This document shows, piece after piece, positions 10,601-18,896 of a DNA stretch of 64,000 nt (positions are counted from its first letter, which is position 1; each line of letters starts with the position of its first letter). The notes under the pieces are model-generated. The model did no database searches. It was not told where the DNA came from and saw nothing but the letters and a program-made list of their open reading frames with translations. The position numbers were made by a program, and so were the translations under genes. Origin of the DNA: Desulfobulbaceae bacterium (GTDB lineage: Bacteria > Bacteroidota > Ignavibacteria > Kapaibacteriales > UBA2268); contig JAGXRP010000047.1 of assembly GCA_018335795.1 (NCBI GenBank), positions 1 to 64,000 of the forward strand, written 5' to 3'.

Positions 10601-11453
10601 TATCAAAAAGCTCTTGTGGTACAAAGCCTTTTTCCTTAAGAAACCAAACAAACATCAAGCGAGTGATTAGTCTTATAACGCTTGTTGCGCTTCTAATTTC
10701 ACGGTTTTTCTCAGTGTCAGAAGGAAATTCAAAATTCTTGACAGCCCAAAAATACCACGCAGAAAGTTCTTGGAAAAACTTCTTGTTCAACTCTTTTGTG
10801 TCTAATACTTTTTGCCAAGCGTTATGAAGTTCGACAAAATTGGTGATAGTATTTTTGCTGTTCAAGGAATCAAATGCCAAATCGTTAAGAATCTCAATAT
10901 GAGCCCTATGAGGCGACTCTATGTTAATATCTTTGATAAGTGTGATTTTCTCGAGAACGTCCTTACTTCTATCACTTTTATTTTCTCTTCTGTTAATTAC
11001 CGATAATGTAAGAAATTTGCCATACTTAAAAAGAACCATCACCGGCATGGAGAAGAGTTTGTTCACTTCACGAGTAATCATACTCAGTTGAGTTCTGCTG
11101 TAATTTTCATGCCTGAGTTCAATGCAAATGAATAGGTATGCTTCAATAATTGTGTTATCAACTTTTTTGGTATCAAACAAAGATGTAAGTTTTCGAATTT
11201 CTTCATTAGAAAGCTGAAAAAGCAAATCAACATAGTTCCAATCATCAGTTATGGCTTTGATTTCATCAAACTTTTGTTCGCTAATGAAGGTGTCTTTAAA
11301 TTCTTCGTAGGTCGGTTTATGCAAAGGTGCACGGCGATCAGTCACATAGCCTAATGTTTCAAAAAGGTTAAGGCTCCTTTCAGTCAAATTGCCCTTTGCA
11401 AATGATTGCAAGGCTTCTTTGGTATTTGTTTTAATTTGTTCTGTTGTCATCAT
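7620..11453 (-). CDS. Eco57I-like N6-adenine DNA methyltransferase
   Basis: A 1277-residue protein. A roughly 450-residue helical N-terminal region precedes the methylase core. The core has GSFYTPREIV (484-493, motif X), ILDPACGSGAFPMG (562-575, S-adenosylmethionine site), YGVDIQPIAAQISK (641-654) and the catalytic IGNPPY (796-801). The region after about 950 (with FQGIASGKDEVFLV and GKDIAPYKI) resembles the target-recognition part of Eco57I/PglX-type enzymes. No endonuclease motif is obvious at the N-terminus, so restriction probably rests with partner proteins. The gene starts 1 base after the helicase stop (two adjacent ATG codons) and overlaps the nuclease gene. Its likely role is to mark host DNA so that the helicase/nuclease partners spare it. 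Confidence 0.92.
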   Translation of the reverse strand: MMTTEQIKTNTKEALQSFAKGNLTERSLNLFETLGYVTDRRAPLHKPTYEEFKDTFISEQKFDEIKAITDDWNYVDLLFQLSNEEIRKLTSLFDTKKVDNTIIEAYLFICIELRHENYSRTQLSMITREVNKLFSMPVMVLFKYGKFLTLSVINRRENKSDRSKDVLEKITLIKDINIESPHRAHIEILNDLAFDSLNSKNTITNFVELHNAWQKVLDTKELNKKFFQELSAWYFWAVKNFEFPSDTEKNREIRSATSVIRLITRLMFVWFLKEKGFVPQELFDKKKLLKILKNLDDSKSTFYKAILQNMFFATLNTEMGSRKFRSKSSNNRDGNYFIHNVFRYEDYFHSPNETLHSYFDNVPFLNGGLFECLDKEIEVNGKSKRIRIDGFSDRDDNPIYLPNEFFFCDNEKDIDLNDVYGTKNKKYKFRGIIDILNSYKFTITENTPIEEEIALDPELLGKVFENLLANYNPETQTTARKQTGSFYTPREIVNYMVDESLIAYLTQTFSEGENYTDSSSPLENEQGLEQKLRNLLSYSDEPIQFDSEEVDSLINAIDNIKILDPACGSGAFPMGILQKLVHILHKLDPKNKLWKQRQFDKASQIDDAKARDAAIDAIEEAFENNELDYGRKLYLIENCIYGVDIQPIAAQISKLRFFISLIVEQKANPKYENLGIRPLPNLETKFVAANTLIGLEKEKEQKSIFEYPVIDKIKEQLRKVRHSYFEARTPKTKEKYRNQDKELRENLANILKESKYYNNENAKKIANWNPYDQNFSADFFEPEWMFGIREGFDIVIGNPPYVEFKNLDKKIKETLVNFKTTKGKYDLYVPFIEHPHSFLTKLGILTYICPTRFLQRDYGKELRKFIIENYKIKQIIDFSDIQIFENATTYTGVFIFQKHAIPANYNFIIKQPKSVEPNINRMEVLQSSNSNEYIDVIDVNTDILSNESWIFNNSSFATLLTKIKKSSISLESICIGIFQGIASGKDEVFLVDESTINDYKIERKLLYRILKGKDIAPYKINWSGNYILYPYDKKGIVIPEQKLKVDYPNAYEYLKQNKSKLTGRSYFDNSNKLWFELWNQRNIERFAVEKIVTLDNASKNSFVYDFEGYLGSTTVYNIILSVRDIKYKFLLALLNSKLLTFYHQNNTIPQAGGFYRYQAIFIKDLPIKKSKNQELYELIIQFILCSKKQNFDSTFFERLIDAMVYELYFPDEIKAAGAEVLKHLTKLPELKDEQSDEVKLAIIDKVYKELSDPKHPISQAMFCMEAVEEVRIIEGKE

Positions 11454-11454
11454 T

Positions 11455-14400
11455 CTACTTTATAATTAGCCAAGTTACAAGTTCAAAATTATCTTTTTCG
11501 TTAATTCGCTTCGATTTTGGGATTAGCAATGCACCTCTGTCAGTACCGGTGAGTTTTTGGCTGCTGCGTTTATCAAACACTTTGCTAATCTCGTCAATCG
11601 CCTCTTTTAGAAGGTCGGTATATTTAGTCATATCTTCACCTTGATTGGTTTCAGTATTAAACAGGTCGCACAACTCGGCAAAAGGCTGAGTCTTGCCCGA
11701 ACACGTCAGGCGGAAAATTTGAAGAATTTGTTTTGCGTTAGTGAAGTTATATCTAACATGCCCATCATCACGAATGTAAACTAAAAAATAGGGTTGCAAA
11801 GGATTGACTTCTTCGTTGCCCTCAGTATCACCTTTTTGTTTTAAACAATAAACGACTCCGGGCTTTATGGTTTCTTTATCATCTACAGATAATTTTTCAG
11901 CGTCAAGGTAATGGGAATACGACCCTAACGGAGCCGGCACCACTGCATATAAACCAAACGGAGCCTCTGAAAGTTTTTTCTCATTGTTTTTAATAAAATT
12001 CAATAGTTCAATTCTATAATCATCTAATGTAAAATCGGTGAGCGAAACACTCTCGTTCATATCTTCGAGGTCGAGTACTTCGTCTTTAAGTTTTTTTAGT
12101 TGCTTATTGCGGTATTTCAAATCATCTTCAATCAATTCTTCAATTTGTTCCGAAGCCAATACATTGTCGTCGGCAGTAGCAGTAACATCAACCAGCGCCA
12201 TTCGAGATTCAACACGTTCTTTGAGATTTATGTAGTTATCAAGGTCTTTAGTGGGCCAAAAGTTCACCAATTGAATTAAATCGTTTTTACTTCCCAAACG
12301 GTCAATACGCCCGAAGCGTTGAATGATACGTACAGGATTCCAATGTATGTCGTAGTTAATAAGGTAATCGCAATCTTGTAAATTTTGCCCTTCGCTAATA
12401 CAATCCGTGGCAATCAAAATGTCAATTGTGCCATCTTGAGGCATTGAATTCATTTTGTTTCTGTTTTTGGAAATAGGAGAGAAATTTGTTAGAATATGAG
12501 AATATTCTGCTTTGCCAAAACTTGTTTTGCTCTGCGAACCTGCCACCAAAGCAATGTTTAACTTCAATTCTTTTTGCACCCAATCTTTCAATTCGTCATA
12601 AAGATAATAAGCAGTATCGGCAAAAGCTGTAAAAACAATGACTTTCTTGTTGTCGCTGTTTAAGGGCTGCTCAACCTTCCCTTGAATCAATGATTTAAGG
12701 TCTTTAAGTTTTGCGTCTCTGTCAACACCAACATCTTTAGCTCTGAGATATATATCATAGAGTGCTTCTCTATCACTTCTCAAATCTTTTAGCCAATCTT
12801 CCAAATTCAAATCCCTCAATTTGAATTTCAATTTCTTTCCTATTTCCCAACCATCTAATTCTAAATCATTCTCATCATTTTCGCTGTTAAATGGTTCAAA
12901 TTCATTTGTATCATATTCTGCATCATTATCACTTTTCTTTTGTTGAAACGCTTTAATATCCTTTTCTAATTTATCGATTTTATCCAAAGTGCGTTTCATA
13001 GAAATTTCAAATGATTCAATGGAACTTTCTAATCGCTTCAAAAAATTAACCTTCATCATTCCAATCAGAATAATTTCTCTATCAAACTGGTCAAAATTTG
13101 GCTCATTAGTATTTTGTAGAACAGTTTCATCTTGTTGCCTTTTGCGCTTTCGAGCTACTTTTTCTTTCTTTTCTTTTTCCTTTTCTGCTTCAGTTTTGAT
13201 GCCGTATTTGCTTTTTAAATCCTCAATTACATATTTTGAAGGGTGAAAAATAGAAAGTTTGTATTCAAGAATTTTTTTGTTTAAAGCATCGTAAGTGAAA
13301 AACTTATCTTCTGTATCAATGTTCGGATAAATTGAAATTGGCTTTAAACGAGTTGGAAATTTCCCAACCTCTTTTTCGGCATTATAAAAATTTAATATGT
13401 GCTTTCTACTTCTTGCAATCGTAATTTCATCCAACAGTTTAAAAAATGAAGAATCTAATTTCTCAATTAATTGCTTGACCGTTCTGTTGGGATTCTTTTG
13501 GTTATCTGCCCAATTTGTAAAGTTGGTTTGTGCGTTCTTCAATGATAGAGCAATATCTTTTATACCTGTGGTTTCAAACAATGCGTCATTTTTGCCTTCG
13601 GTGATTAACAAAATTTGATTTCTCAAATCGCGAAGGTTGTTGTTTACCGGTGTTGCTGATAGCAATAATACTTTTGTTTTCACTCCGGTTTTTATAATTT
13701 TTTCCATCAAACACTTGGCTCGGTTCATTTTCACCTCACCATTTTCCTTTACTTTGTCCATCGGATTGCCACGGAAGTTGTGGCTTTCATCTATTACAAC
13801 CAAACCGTAATTGCCCCACTTCACAGTTTCAAGATTGATGTCACCGGAATATCCGCCGTCTCTTCCTAAATCTGTGTGGCAAAGAATATCGTAACCAAAT
13901 CTATCTCCAATTAAGATATTTCGTTCATCATTTTGTTTGTATATGCTCCAGTTTTCTTTAAGTTTTTTCGGGCATAACACCAGACATCGCTCATTCATAA
14001 GTTCAAAGTATTTAATAACTGCAAGTGCTTCAAAAGTTTTACCTAACCCAACGCTGTCGGCAATAATGCAACCGTTATGTTTTAGAATTTTATTGATTGC
14101 CCCCTTGACTCCATCTTTTTGAAATTCATAAAGCATATCCCAAACTTCACTTTCAAAGAAACCCGATTGGTTAGAAAGCAATCCGCCTTTCTGTTGTTCT
14201 TTTAGGAAGTTTCCGAAAACATGAAATAGGGTTTTGAAGTATATAAATTCAGGTTCGTTCTCAACATAGAATTGCTCAAGATATTTAAGAACTTCTGTTT
14301 TTACATCTTCAACAAGCCCTGTATTGTCTTCCCATAACTCTTGAAACCATGCTTTTAAATCTTCTCTGTCTCTATCGTTGTCAACTATTATGTTTAGTTC

Positions 14401-14868
14401 AATATTCGGGTTTTTACTAAATCCGAGACCATTTACAGTGAAATTAGAGCTACCCACGATTGCTTTCTCAACGCCACTTTTTTGAGTAACATGATACATT
14501 TTTCCATGTAAAAAGTTGGGTTTTACCATAGATTTGATTTCAACTTTTTGTTGAATCCATTCCGAACATTCTTTTGCTATTGATTTCTGTGTTAGTCTTC
14601 CTTCAATAGGAATTACAATTTTGTCGTCCTCAATTTTAAAATCCCGCTTATTCGTTTTGGTCGGGTCAAGTGATTTTATAAAAGTTGGTTCTCCAAATAG
14701 GAATTTCAATTTGTTTATTGATTCCAGCTGCTTTTTTAAATGGCTGTATGCGTATATGGTAAAGTACGCTGAAACAACAGATAAATCAGACTCTGATTTT
14801 ATATTGTCGCTAAGGAACTTTCCCACACTACCTCTGTTTCTGTTGTCAAGTATTGATGAAAGGTTCAT
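11455..14868 (-). CDS. PLD-nuclease-like / SNF2 helicase fusion, first gene of the operon
   Basis: An 1137-residue protein. Residues 1-200 resemble the phospholipase-D superfamily with a single HKD-like motif: H121-G-K123, then VGSSNFT around 138-144. An SF2 SNF2-type ATPase follows: Walker A in DSVGLGKT (271-278), DESH at 360-363, LLLSATPVNN (401-410), VIVFTAF (742-748), ATDCISEGQNLQ (819-830) and motif VI in QRFGRIDRLGS (849-859). A charged coiled segment (about 555-680) interrupts the two ATPase lobes. One HKD motif per chain suggests that a dimer would be needed for cleavage. This fusion next to a methylase is seen in defence islands; translocation plus cleavage of unmodified DNA is inferred. 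The gene is read first, from an ATG with weak upstream signals. Confidence 0.92.
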   Translation of the reverse strand: MNLSSILDNRNRGSVGKFLSDNIKSESDLSVVSAYFTIYAYSHLKKQLESINKLKFLFGEPTFIKSLDPTKTNKRDFKIEDDKIVIPIEGRLTQKSIAKECSEWIQQKVEIKSMVKPNFLHGKMYHVTQKSGVEKAIVGSSNFTVNGLGFSKNPNIELNIIVDNDRDREDLKAWFQELWEDNTGLVEDVKTEVLKYLEQFYVENEPEFIYFKTLFHVFGNFLKEQQKGGLLSNQSGFFESEVWDMLYEFQKDGVKGAINKILKHNGCIIADSVGLGKTFEALAVIKYFELMNERCLVLCPKKLKENWSIYKQNDERNILIGDRFGYDILCHTDLGRDGGYSGDINLETVKWGNYGLVVIDESHNFRGNPMDKVKENGEVKMNRAKCLMEKIIKTGVKTKVLLLSATPVNNNLRDLRNQILLITEGKNDALFETTGIKDIALSLKNAQTNFTNWADNQKNPNRTVKQLIEKLDSSFFKLLDEITIARSRKHILNFYNAEKEVGKFPTRLKPISIYPNIDTEDKFFTYDALNKKILEYKLSIFHPSKYVIEDLKSKYGIKTEAEKEKEKKEKVARKRKRQQDETVLQNTNEPNFDQFDREIILIGMMKVNFLKRLESSIESFEISMKRTLDKIDKLEKDIKAFQQKKSDNDAEYDTNEFEPFNSENDENDLELDGWEIGKKLKFKLRDLNLEDWLKDLRSDREALYDIYLRAKDVGVDRDAKLKDLKSLIQGKVEQPLNSDNKKVIVFTAFADTAYYLYDELKDWVQKELKLNIALVAGSQSKTSFGKAEYSHILTNFSPISKNRNKMNSMPQDGTIDILIATDCISEGQNLQDCDYLINYDIHWNPVRIIQRFGRIDRLGSKNDLIQLVNFWPTKDLDNYINLKERVESRMALVDVTATADDNVLASEQIEELIEDDLKYRNKQLKKLKDEVLDLEDMNESVSLTDFTLDDYRIELLNFIKNNEKKLSEAPFGLYAVVPAPLGSYSHYLDAEKLSVDDKETIKPGVVYCLKQKGDTEGNEEVNPLQPYFLVYIRDDGHVRYNFTNAKQILQIFRLTCSGKTQPFAELCDLFNTETNQGEDMTKYTDLLKEAIDEISKVFDKRSSQKLTGTDRGALLIPKSKRINEKDNFELVTWLIIK

Positions 14869-15260
14869 AGTTATAGAATTTTATTTTCCAAAAAGTATAA
14901 AAATATAGTTAAGAATTGGATAAGCTATCAAATGGGACGGCAAAATGCACTCTTTGTCATCAAAGTTTATGAATATTTGTTCAAACACAGTTGTCCCCAT
15001 ATAAAATTATACAAAGAAATACATAAAATGAATATATTTTTATCAACTATTACGAATATAACAATTATAATGTAATCATATGGCATTAGAGACTGAATTT
15101 TCTGTTGGTGATGATAAATTTGTGAGAATTCAGCCATAATGGGTTTTCCTGTCTCGGGTCTTATAACACTATCAAAAGAAATACCTCATAGTCTGTTACC
15201 TTACCTACCTGTAATCGTCAGTTCAAAATATTGTTCAACTGAAATGAAAGGGAGTATTAG
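14869..15260. other. 392-bp divergent intergenic region between defence operon and mobile module
   Basis: It holds the start regions of two divergent transcription units. I see one weak promoter-like pair for the minus strand (listed separately) and an AAAGGGAG ribosome-binding site at the right edge. No RNA gene, long repeat or additional open frame of note was found. Small imperfect inverted repeats (for example CTTTG/CAAAG at 14952-14965) are too short to interpret. Confidence 0.5.
14902..14931 (-). promoter_or_regulatory. Possible promoter for the helicase-methylase operon
   Basis: On the minus strand TTGATA (14926-14931) and TATATT (14902-14907) are separated by 18 bases and lie about 35-60 bases before the helicase ATG. 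The match to a sigma-70-like pattern is fair, but the region is AT-rich and promoters in this phylum often deviate, so this is weak support. Confidence 0.25.
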
Positions 15261-16007
15261 ATGAGTACAGTATCAAATGACCATTACAATGGGTTCTTTA
15301 AGTTTGAAAGTGAAGAAGATTTGAATAGTCCGTCATCATTGCCTAATATTTATCGGAGGTATAGGGCAAACGTTTTGAGTATTATTGATAAATTAGACTT
15401 CCGAACTAAAATCAATTTCATTAAAAAAACTATAAATGATAATGAGGAGCTGCTCAAGTCCAATGATGAAATTTATACTGCTTATACTACTGGTGACGTA
15501 TTCTTCGATGAGGACTATCAATTAGAGTTTAGAAGAAATGGAGATTTGCAGCGGGCAAGCTTTCTAAATTTTCTCAACATTCTACTGCTGGATTATCAAT
15601 TCATCTATAATGATAATTTCAGTTCAATAAAATGGGTGAAAGATATACCTACATTCGAGAACTTGTATAACGTTTTAACGAGATACAGCATAATTGATGT
15701 AGAATATTTTGAGTTCACCGCCTTTTGGCAAATGAAAGATAAAACGACAATTAACTTCAAATCAACGATTGCTGAAACATCAGTTCTTTTTCTTAAGCTA
15801 ATTGAAAAAGCTTGTATGAGTCAATTAACCCTTGATGCCATGTTGGATAAGGAACTAATATATGTTAAACATGGGAGAAATAAAAGTATTAGAAGCTTAG
15901 ATTTTGCAACTTACCAAAGAACAATCAACCAATATAAAAGTAATGCCGAAACTAAAGTTTTCGACCATGAATTTAAGCCTGTTTTGGAAGCATTGAAGAT
16001 TCTTTAA
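15261..16007 (+). CDS. Uncharacterised protein of the mobile module
   Basis: A 248-residue soluble, acidic-then-basic protein with no signal peptide or membrane segment. I do not recognise the family. The N-terminus contains SLPNIYRRYRANVLSIIDK. The middle is rich in F, Y, D and N (for example FLNILLLDYQFIYNDN), and the last 50 residues are basic (YVKHGRNKSIRSLDF). An AAAGGGAG site precedes the ATG at good spacing, and a small terminator follows at 16073. It stands alone between the divergent defence operon and the excisionase/primase pair. A role in mobile element control or defence is possible from position only. Confidence 0.7.
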   Translation: MSTVSNDHYNGFFKFESEEDLNSPSSLPNIYRRYRANVLSIIDKLDFRTKINFIKKTINDNEELLKSNDEIYTAYTTGDVFFDEDYQLEFRRNGDLQRASFLNFLNILLLDYQFIYNDNFSSIKWVKDIPTFENLYNVLTRYSIIDVEYFEFTAFWQMKDKTTINFKSTIAETSVLFLKLIEKACMSQLTLDAMLDKELIYVKHGRNKSIRSLDFATYQRTINQYKSNAETKVFDHEFKPVLEALKIL

Positions 16008-16031
16008 ACTCAATTTGCACTTATTTTATTT

Positions 16032-16053
16032 TTGAACTCTACTTGAACTCTAC
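16032..16053. repeat. Perfect tandem repeat, 2 x 11 bp
   Basis: TTGAACTCTAC occurs twice head to tail (16032-16042, 16043-16053), just after the stop of the preceding gene. The unit length equals that of the iteron-like units downstream of the primase, but the sequence differs. Confidence 0.8.
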
Positions 16054-16072
16054 TTATGCCTGTAAAGCTATA

Positions 16073-16096
16073 CTGAGACCGCCTCAGATTTTTTTT
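16073..16096 (+). terminator. Short terminator after the 248-residue gene
   Basis: CTGAG (16073-16077) and CTCAG (16083-16087) form a 5-bp stem with a 5-base loop, followed by A and eight T. The stem is short but the T-run and placement fit. Confidence 0.55.
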
Positions 16097-16186
16097 ATTA
16101 TCTACCTATACGCATCTTGTAGTATCCTTTCTCATGATTTACTTTAGCACTTGAAAATTTACATAAATTTATAGGGGCTAAACAAA

Positions 16187-16516
16187 ATGAGTATTATTTT
16201 AACGCAATTGAATGAAGAACAAATCGGACAGATTGTTAAGGATTCATTGAATACGATTCTTGCCGAATCGAATCTTCAAAACCAAAATCAAACTGAAACC
16301 AAGATTGAACTCTACACCAAAGATGACATTCGCAAAATCTTTGGAGTAAGCTTGGTTACAATTCATAATTGGATGAAGAAAGGTTTTTTGAGCTACATAA
16401 AAATTGGGCGGCGAGTTTATTTTAAAAAACAAGATATTAACGCTGCCCTAATAAGCATCAATCTTGCAGATTTCAACTCTGTGCAATCTTTCATTGATAA
16501 GAAAGCTAAGAAATGA
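16187..16516 (+). CDS. Excisionase/MerR-like helix-turn-helix DNA-binding protein
   Basis: A 109-residue protein. The N-terminal 45 residues are polar and Q/N-rich. Residues 47-95 form a winged helix-turn-helix of the excisionase type: LYTKDDIRKIFGVSLVTIHN, then WMKKGFLSYIKIGRRVYFKK. This family acts as excisionases or small regulators in mobile elements. TAGGGG lies upstream of the ATG. The stop overlaps the primase start as ATGA, so the two are co-transcribed and probably translationally coupled. Without a visible integrase partner a purely regulatory or replication-control role is also possible. Confidence 0.85.
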   Translation: MSIILTQLNEEQIGQIVKDSLNTILAESNLQNQNQTETKIELYTKDDIRKIFGVSLVTIHNWMKKGFLSYIKIGRRVYFKKQDINAALISINLADFNSVQSFIDKKAKK

Positions 16517-18735
16517 AAAACGAAAATCAAGCATCGCAGAAATTTGATAGTGTTTTATCGAAGTTTAATAAAAGCCAAACTGAGAAAGATAAATATGTTT
16601 GTCCGGCTCATGATGACGGTACAGCGAGTTTGTCAATTACAGAATCAAGTGACAATAAAATTTTACTTCATTGTCACGCCGGATGTAATACAAAATCAAT
16701 ACTCGATGCAGTAGGACTAACATTTAAGGATTTATACCTTGACGAACATAAGGGTAAACAGCTAATTGATTTTTATGACTTTACTGACCCAAAGGGAGTT
16801 TTGGCACATCGAGAGTACCGTTACCTTGACAAAGGCAAAAAGAAGTTCGTACAATCAGGTTTTAAAGGCAGTCAAGAAGTTTGGTCACTCAAAGGAATCA
16901 AGTTATATCCGTACAATCTTGTAGCCGTTCTAAAGGCTCAACCTGATTATGATGATATTTATATCGTTGAGGGTGGAAAAGATGCAAAAAACTTAATCAA
17001 ACGTGGATTAATTGCCACTACTTCACCTATGGGTGCAGGAAAATGGAAAAAAAGCTATAATGAGTATTTCCGAAATCAAAACGTAGTGATTATTCCTGAT
17101 AATGACGATGCAGGAATAAACCACGCAAAAGATATTATCAACAATTTACAAGATGTAGCGTTTTCAATCAAACTTATTGAATTGGACGGTTTGAATCCGA
17201 AAGAAGATGTTTCCGATTGGCTGAAAAATCACACAGTTGAGGAATTGAAAATTATTGTTGCTAATACTCAAACTTATCTTGAAAAAATCAAATCCGAAAA
17301 AAAGATTGAAAAAGTCGTTGAGGAAGTAAGCAAAAGTAGAGAGATTGACGAAATCCAAGAAATTATTTACACCGATGATAACAAACTAAACGGCTACAAT
17401 GTTTTGATTGAATTAGGCAAACGTCACCAACTTTGCACTTCTCTAATCAAAGGAAAACGCAGATATTTTATATACAAGGACGGTTATTGGCAAGATATTA
17501 CCGCAGATGAAGTTTCGCATTTGTTTTTCCATTGGTTACGTCCTATGTCAGTTCGACCGTCCATTATTGATAATGTCACCAAATCATTACATTCGTTTCC
17601 ACGTTTTAATGTTCATGAATCAAAATTCAATGCAATACCAAACTTGGTTAATCTCAAAAACTGTGCTTTCAATCTTGACACTTTCAAACCTGAACCGCAT
17701 AATCCCGAACATTACTTCACCTACAAAACTGATTATGATTTTTCCATAAATGCCGATTGTCCTGAGTTCAAAAAATCAATAAAAATGTATTCAATGACCA
17801 AAAGCAAGAAAGTTATTGAGGGCTGGAGCGATTTATTTTTTGAAATTGCAGGTTACTGTTTGCGTGGCGATTATCCATTTCAAAAGATGTTTTGGTTTAC
17901 AGGCTCAAAAGGTCGTAACGGTAAAGGAACGTGCGTAAGAATCATTGAAAGTTTAGTAGGCGACCAATTCACCGTATCGGATTTAGACCCAAGAGATTTG
18001 AGAGAACGGTTTTACAAAACTCGTTTAATGGGGAAAAGACTTGCTACGTCCGGCGATTTACACAACAGACTTGCGAACGTTGCTACACTTAAGCAATTGA
18101 CAGGTGGAGACCGTCAAACTTCTGATGTGAAATTTGGAGATGCAATCACTTTCACTAATCACTCTAAGCTAATTTTCGCTATGAATCAACTGCCAAGTTT
18201 GCCCGAAAATGAAAATATCATTCCAATTGCGAAAAGAATTGTAATTCTGCCGTTTGAAGCTGAAATTGAAAAACCTGATGCAGGAATTGAAAATATCTTT
18301 ATGTCCGAACTTTCAGGAATTTTCAACTTGGCAATTGCCGGACTGAAAAGATTGATGATTAACCGTGAATTTACCGTTACCGATAAGGGAATTCAGATAT
18401 TAGATATGTATTCAAAAAAGATTCCTACTTCCGAAAGATTCTTATTAGACAACTTTTATACGCATGACGGCGACAGGCGAGGCGTTTATGTTTACCAAAT
18501 TTGGGAAATGTATCAAAGTTTTATGAAAGAAATTTTTGGTGGTGATAATTGGCGTACAGATAACTCAGTAGAAATCCGAAATAGTTACAATTTAAGTGAT
18601 TATGTTAAGAAATATTACGCTTCTGAGGGTATTTTCTTGCAAACTGAGAAGAAATATAGTCCTGATAAAGGCACAACACAAAGTTTTTTTCCGAAACTTG
18701 GTTTGTTATCCGAAAAAGACGATAAGGTATTCTGA
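16513..18735 (+). CDS. P4-alpha-like primase / SF3 helicase of a mobile element
   Basis: A 740-residue replication protein. A zinc-binding primase head comes first (C30, H33, C54, C58; the motif includes LLHCHAGC). Next is a TOPRIM region with E153 (YIVEGGKD) and D196/D198 in VVIIPDNDDAG. The C-terminal half is a D5/P4-type superfamily-3 helicase with Walker A in TGSKGRNGKGT (about 462-472) and an FAMNQLP motif typical of this class. This is the domain order of phage P4 alpha and of primases in integrative or satellite elements, proteins that bind the origin, unwind and prime. It is coupled to the HTH gene upstream. The iteron-like repeats just downstream are a natural candidate target. Confidence 0.92.
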   Translation: MKNENQASQKFDSVLSKFNKSQTEKDKYVCPAHDDGTASLSITESSDNKILLHCHAGCNTKSILDAVGLTFKDLYLDEHKGKQLIDFYDFTDPKGVLAHREYRYLDKGKKKFVQSGFKGSQEVWSLKGIKLYPYNLVAVLKAQPDYDDIYIVEGGKDAKNLIKRGLIATTSPMGAGKWKKSYNEYFRNQNVVIIPDNDDAGINHAKDIINNLQDVAFSIKLIELDGLNPKEDVSDWLKNHTVEELKIIVANTQTYLEKIKSEKKIEKVVEEVSKSREIDEIQEIIYTDDNKLNGYNVLIELGKRHQLCTSLIKGKRRYFIYKDGYWQDITADEVSHLFFHWLRPMSVRPSIIDNVTKSLHSFPRFNVHESKFNAIPNLVNLKNCAFNLDTFKPEPHNPEHYFTYKTDYDFSINADCPEFKKSIKMYSMTKSKKVIEGWSDLFFEIAGYCLRGDYPFQKMFWFTGSKGRNGKGTCVRIIESLVGDQFTVSDLDPRDLRERFYKTRLMGKRLATSGDLHNRLANVATLKQLTGGDRQTSDVKFGDAITFTNHSKLIFAMNQLPSLPENENIIPIAKRIVILPFEAEIEKPDAGIENIFMSELSGIFNLAIAGLKRLMINREFTVTDKGIQILDMYSKKIPTSERFLLDNFYTHDGDRRGVYVYQIWEMYQSFMKEIFGGDNWRTDNSVEIRNSYNLSDYVKKYYASEGIFLQTEKKYSPDKGTTQSFFPKLGLLSEKDDKVF

Positions 18736-18857
18736 TGAAACACAAAGAATATACAAAATCGAACTATTCTGTATTGTTGCGAAGTTTCATCATTACAGAA
18801 ATTCAAATTTTACTGCTGAAAAAAAAACTGTCCGGCGATTCAAGGGGGCAAAAGTGA
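18735..18857 (+). CDS. Possible 40-residue small protein coupled to the primase
   Basis: An ATG overlaps the primase stop as TGATG and opens a 40-codon frame, MKHKEYTKSNYSVLLRSF onward, basic with a short hydrophobic middle (IITEIQILLL). Overlap coupling is the only support. No family is recognised and there is no ribosome-binding site independent of the primase. Confidence 0.25.
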   Translation: MKHKEYTKSNYSVLLRSFIITEIQILLLKKKLSGDSRGQK

Positions 18858-18896
18858 AAATCTTTGTAAGTTTATTAAGTTCTAAAAACTTACTTC

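Noticed and set aside
5547-14868. Naming the operon BREX or DISARM
   Set aside because: The signature genes (PglZ and BrxC; DrmB with DUF1998) are missing. A classical type I system is also excluded because no HsdS is present.
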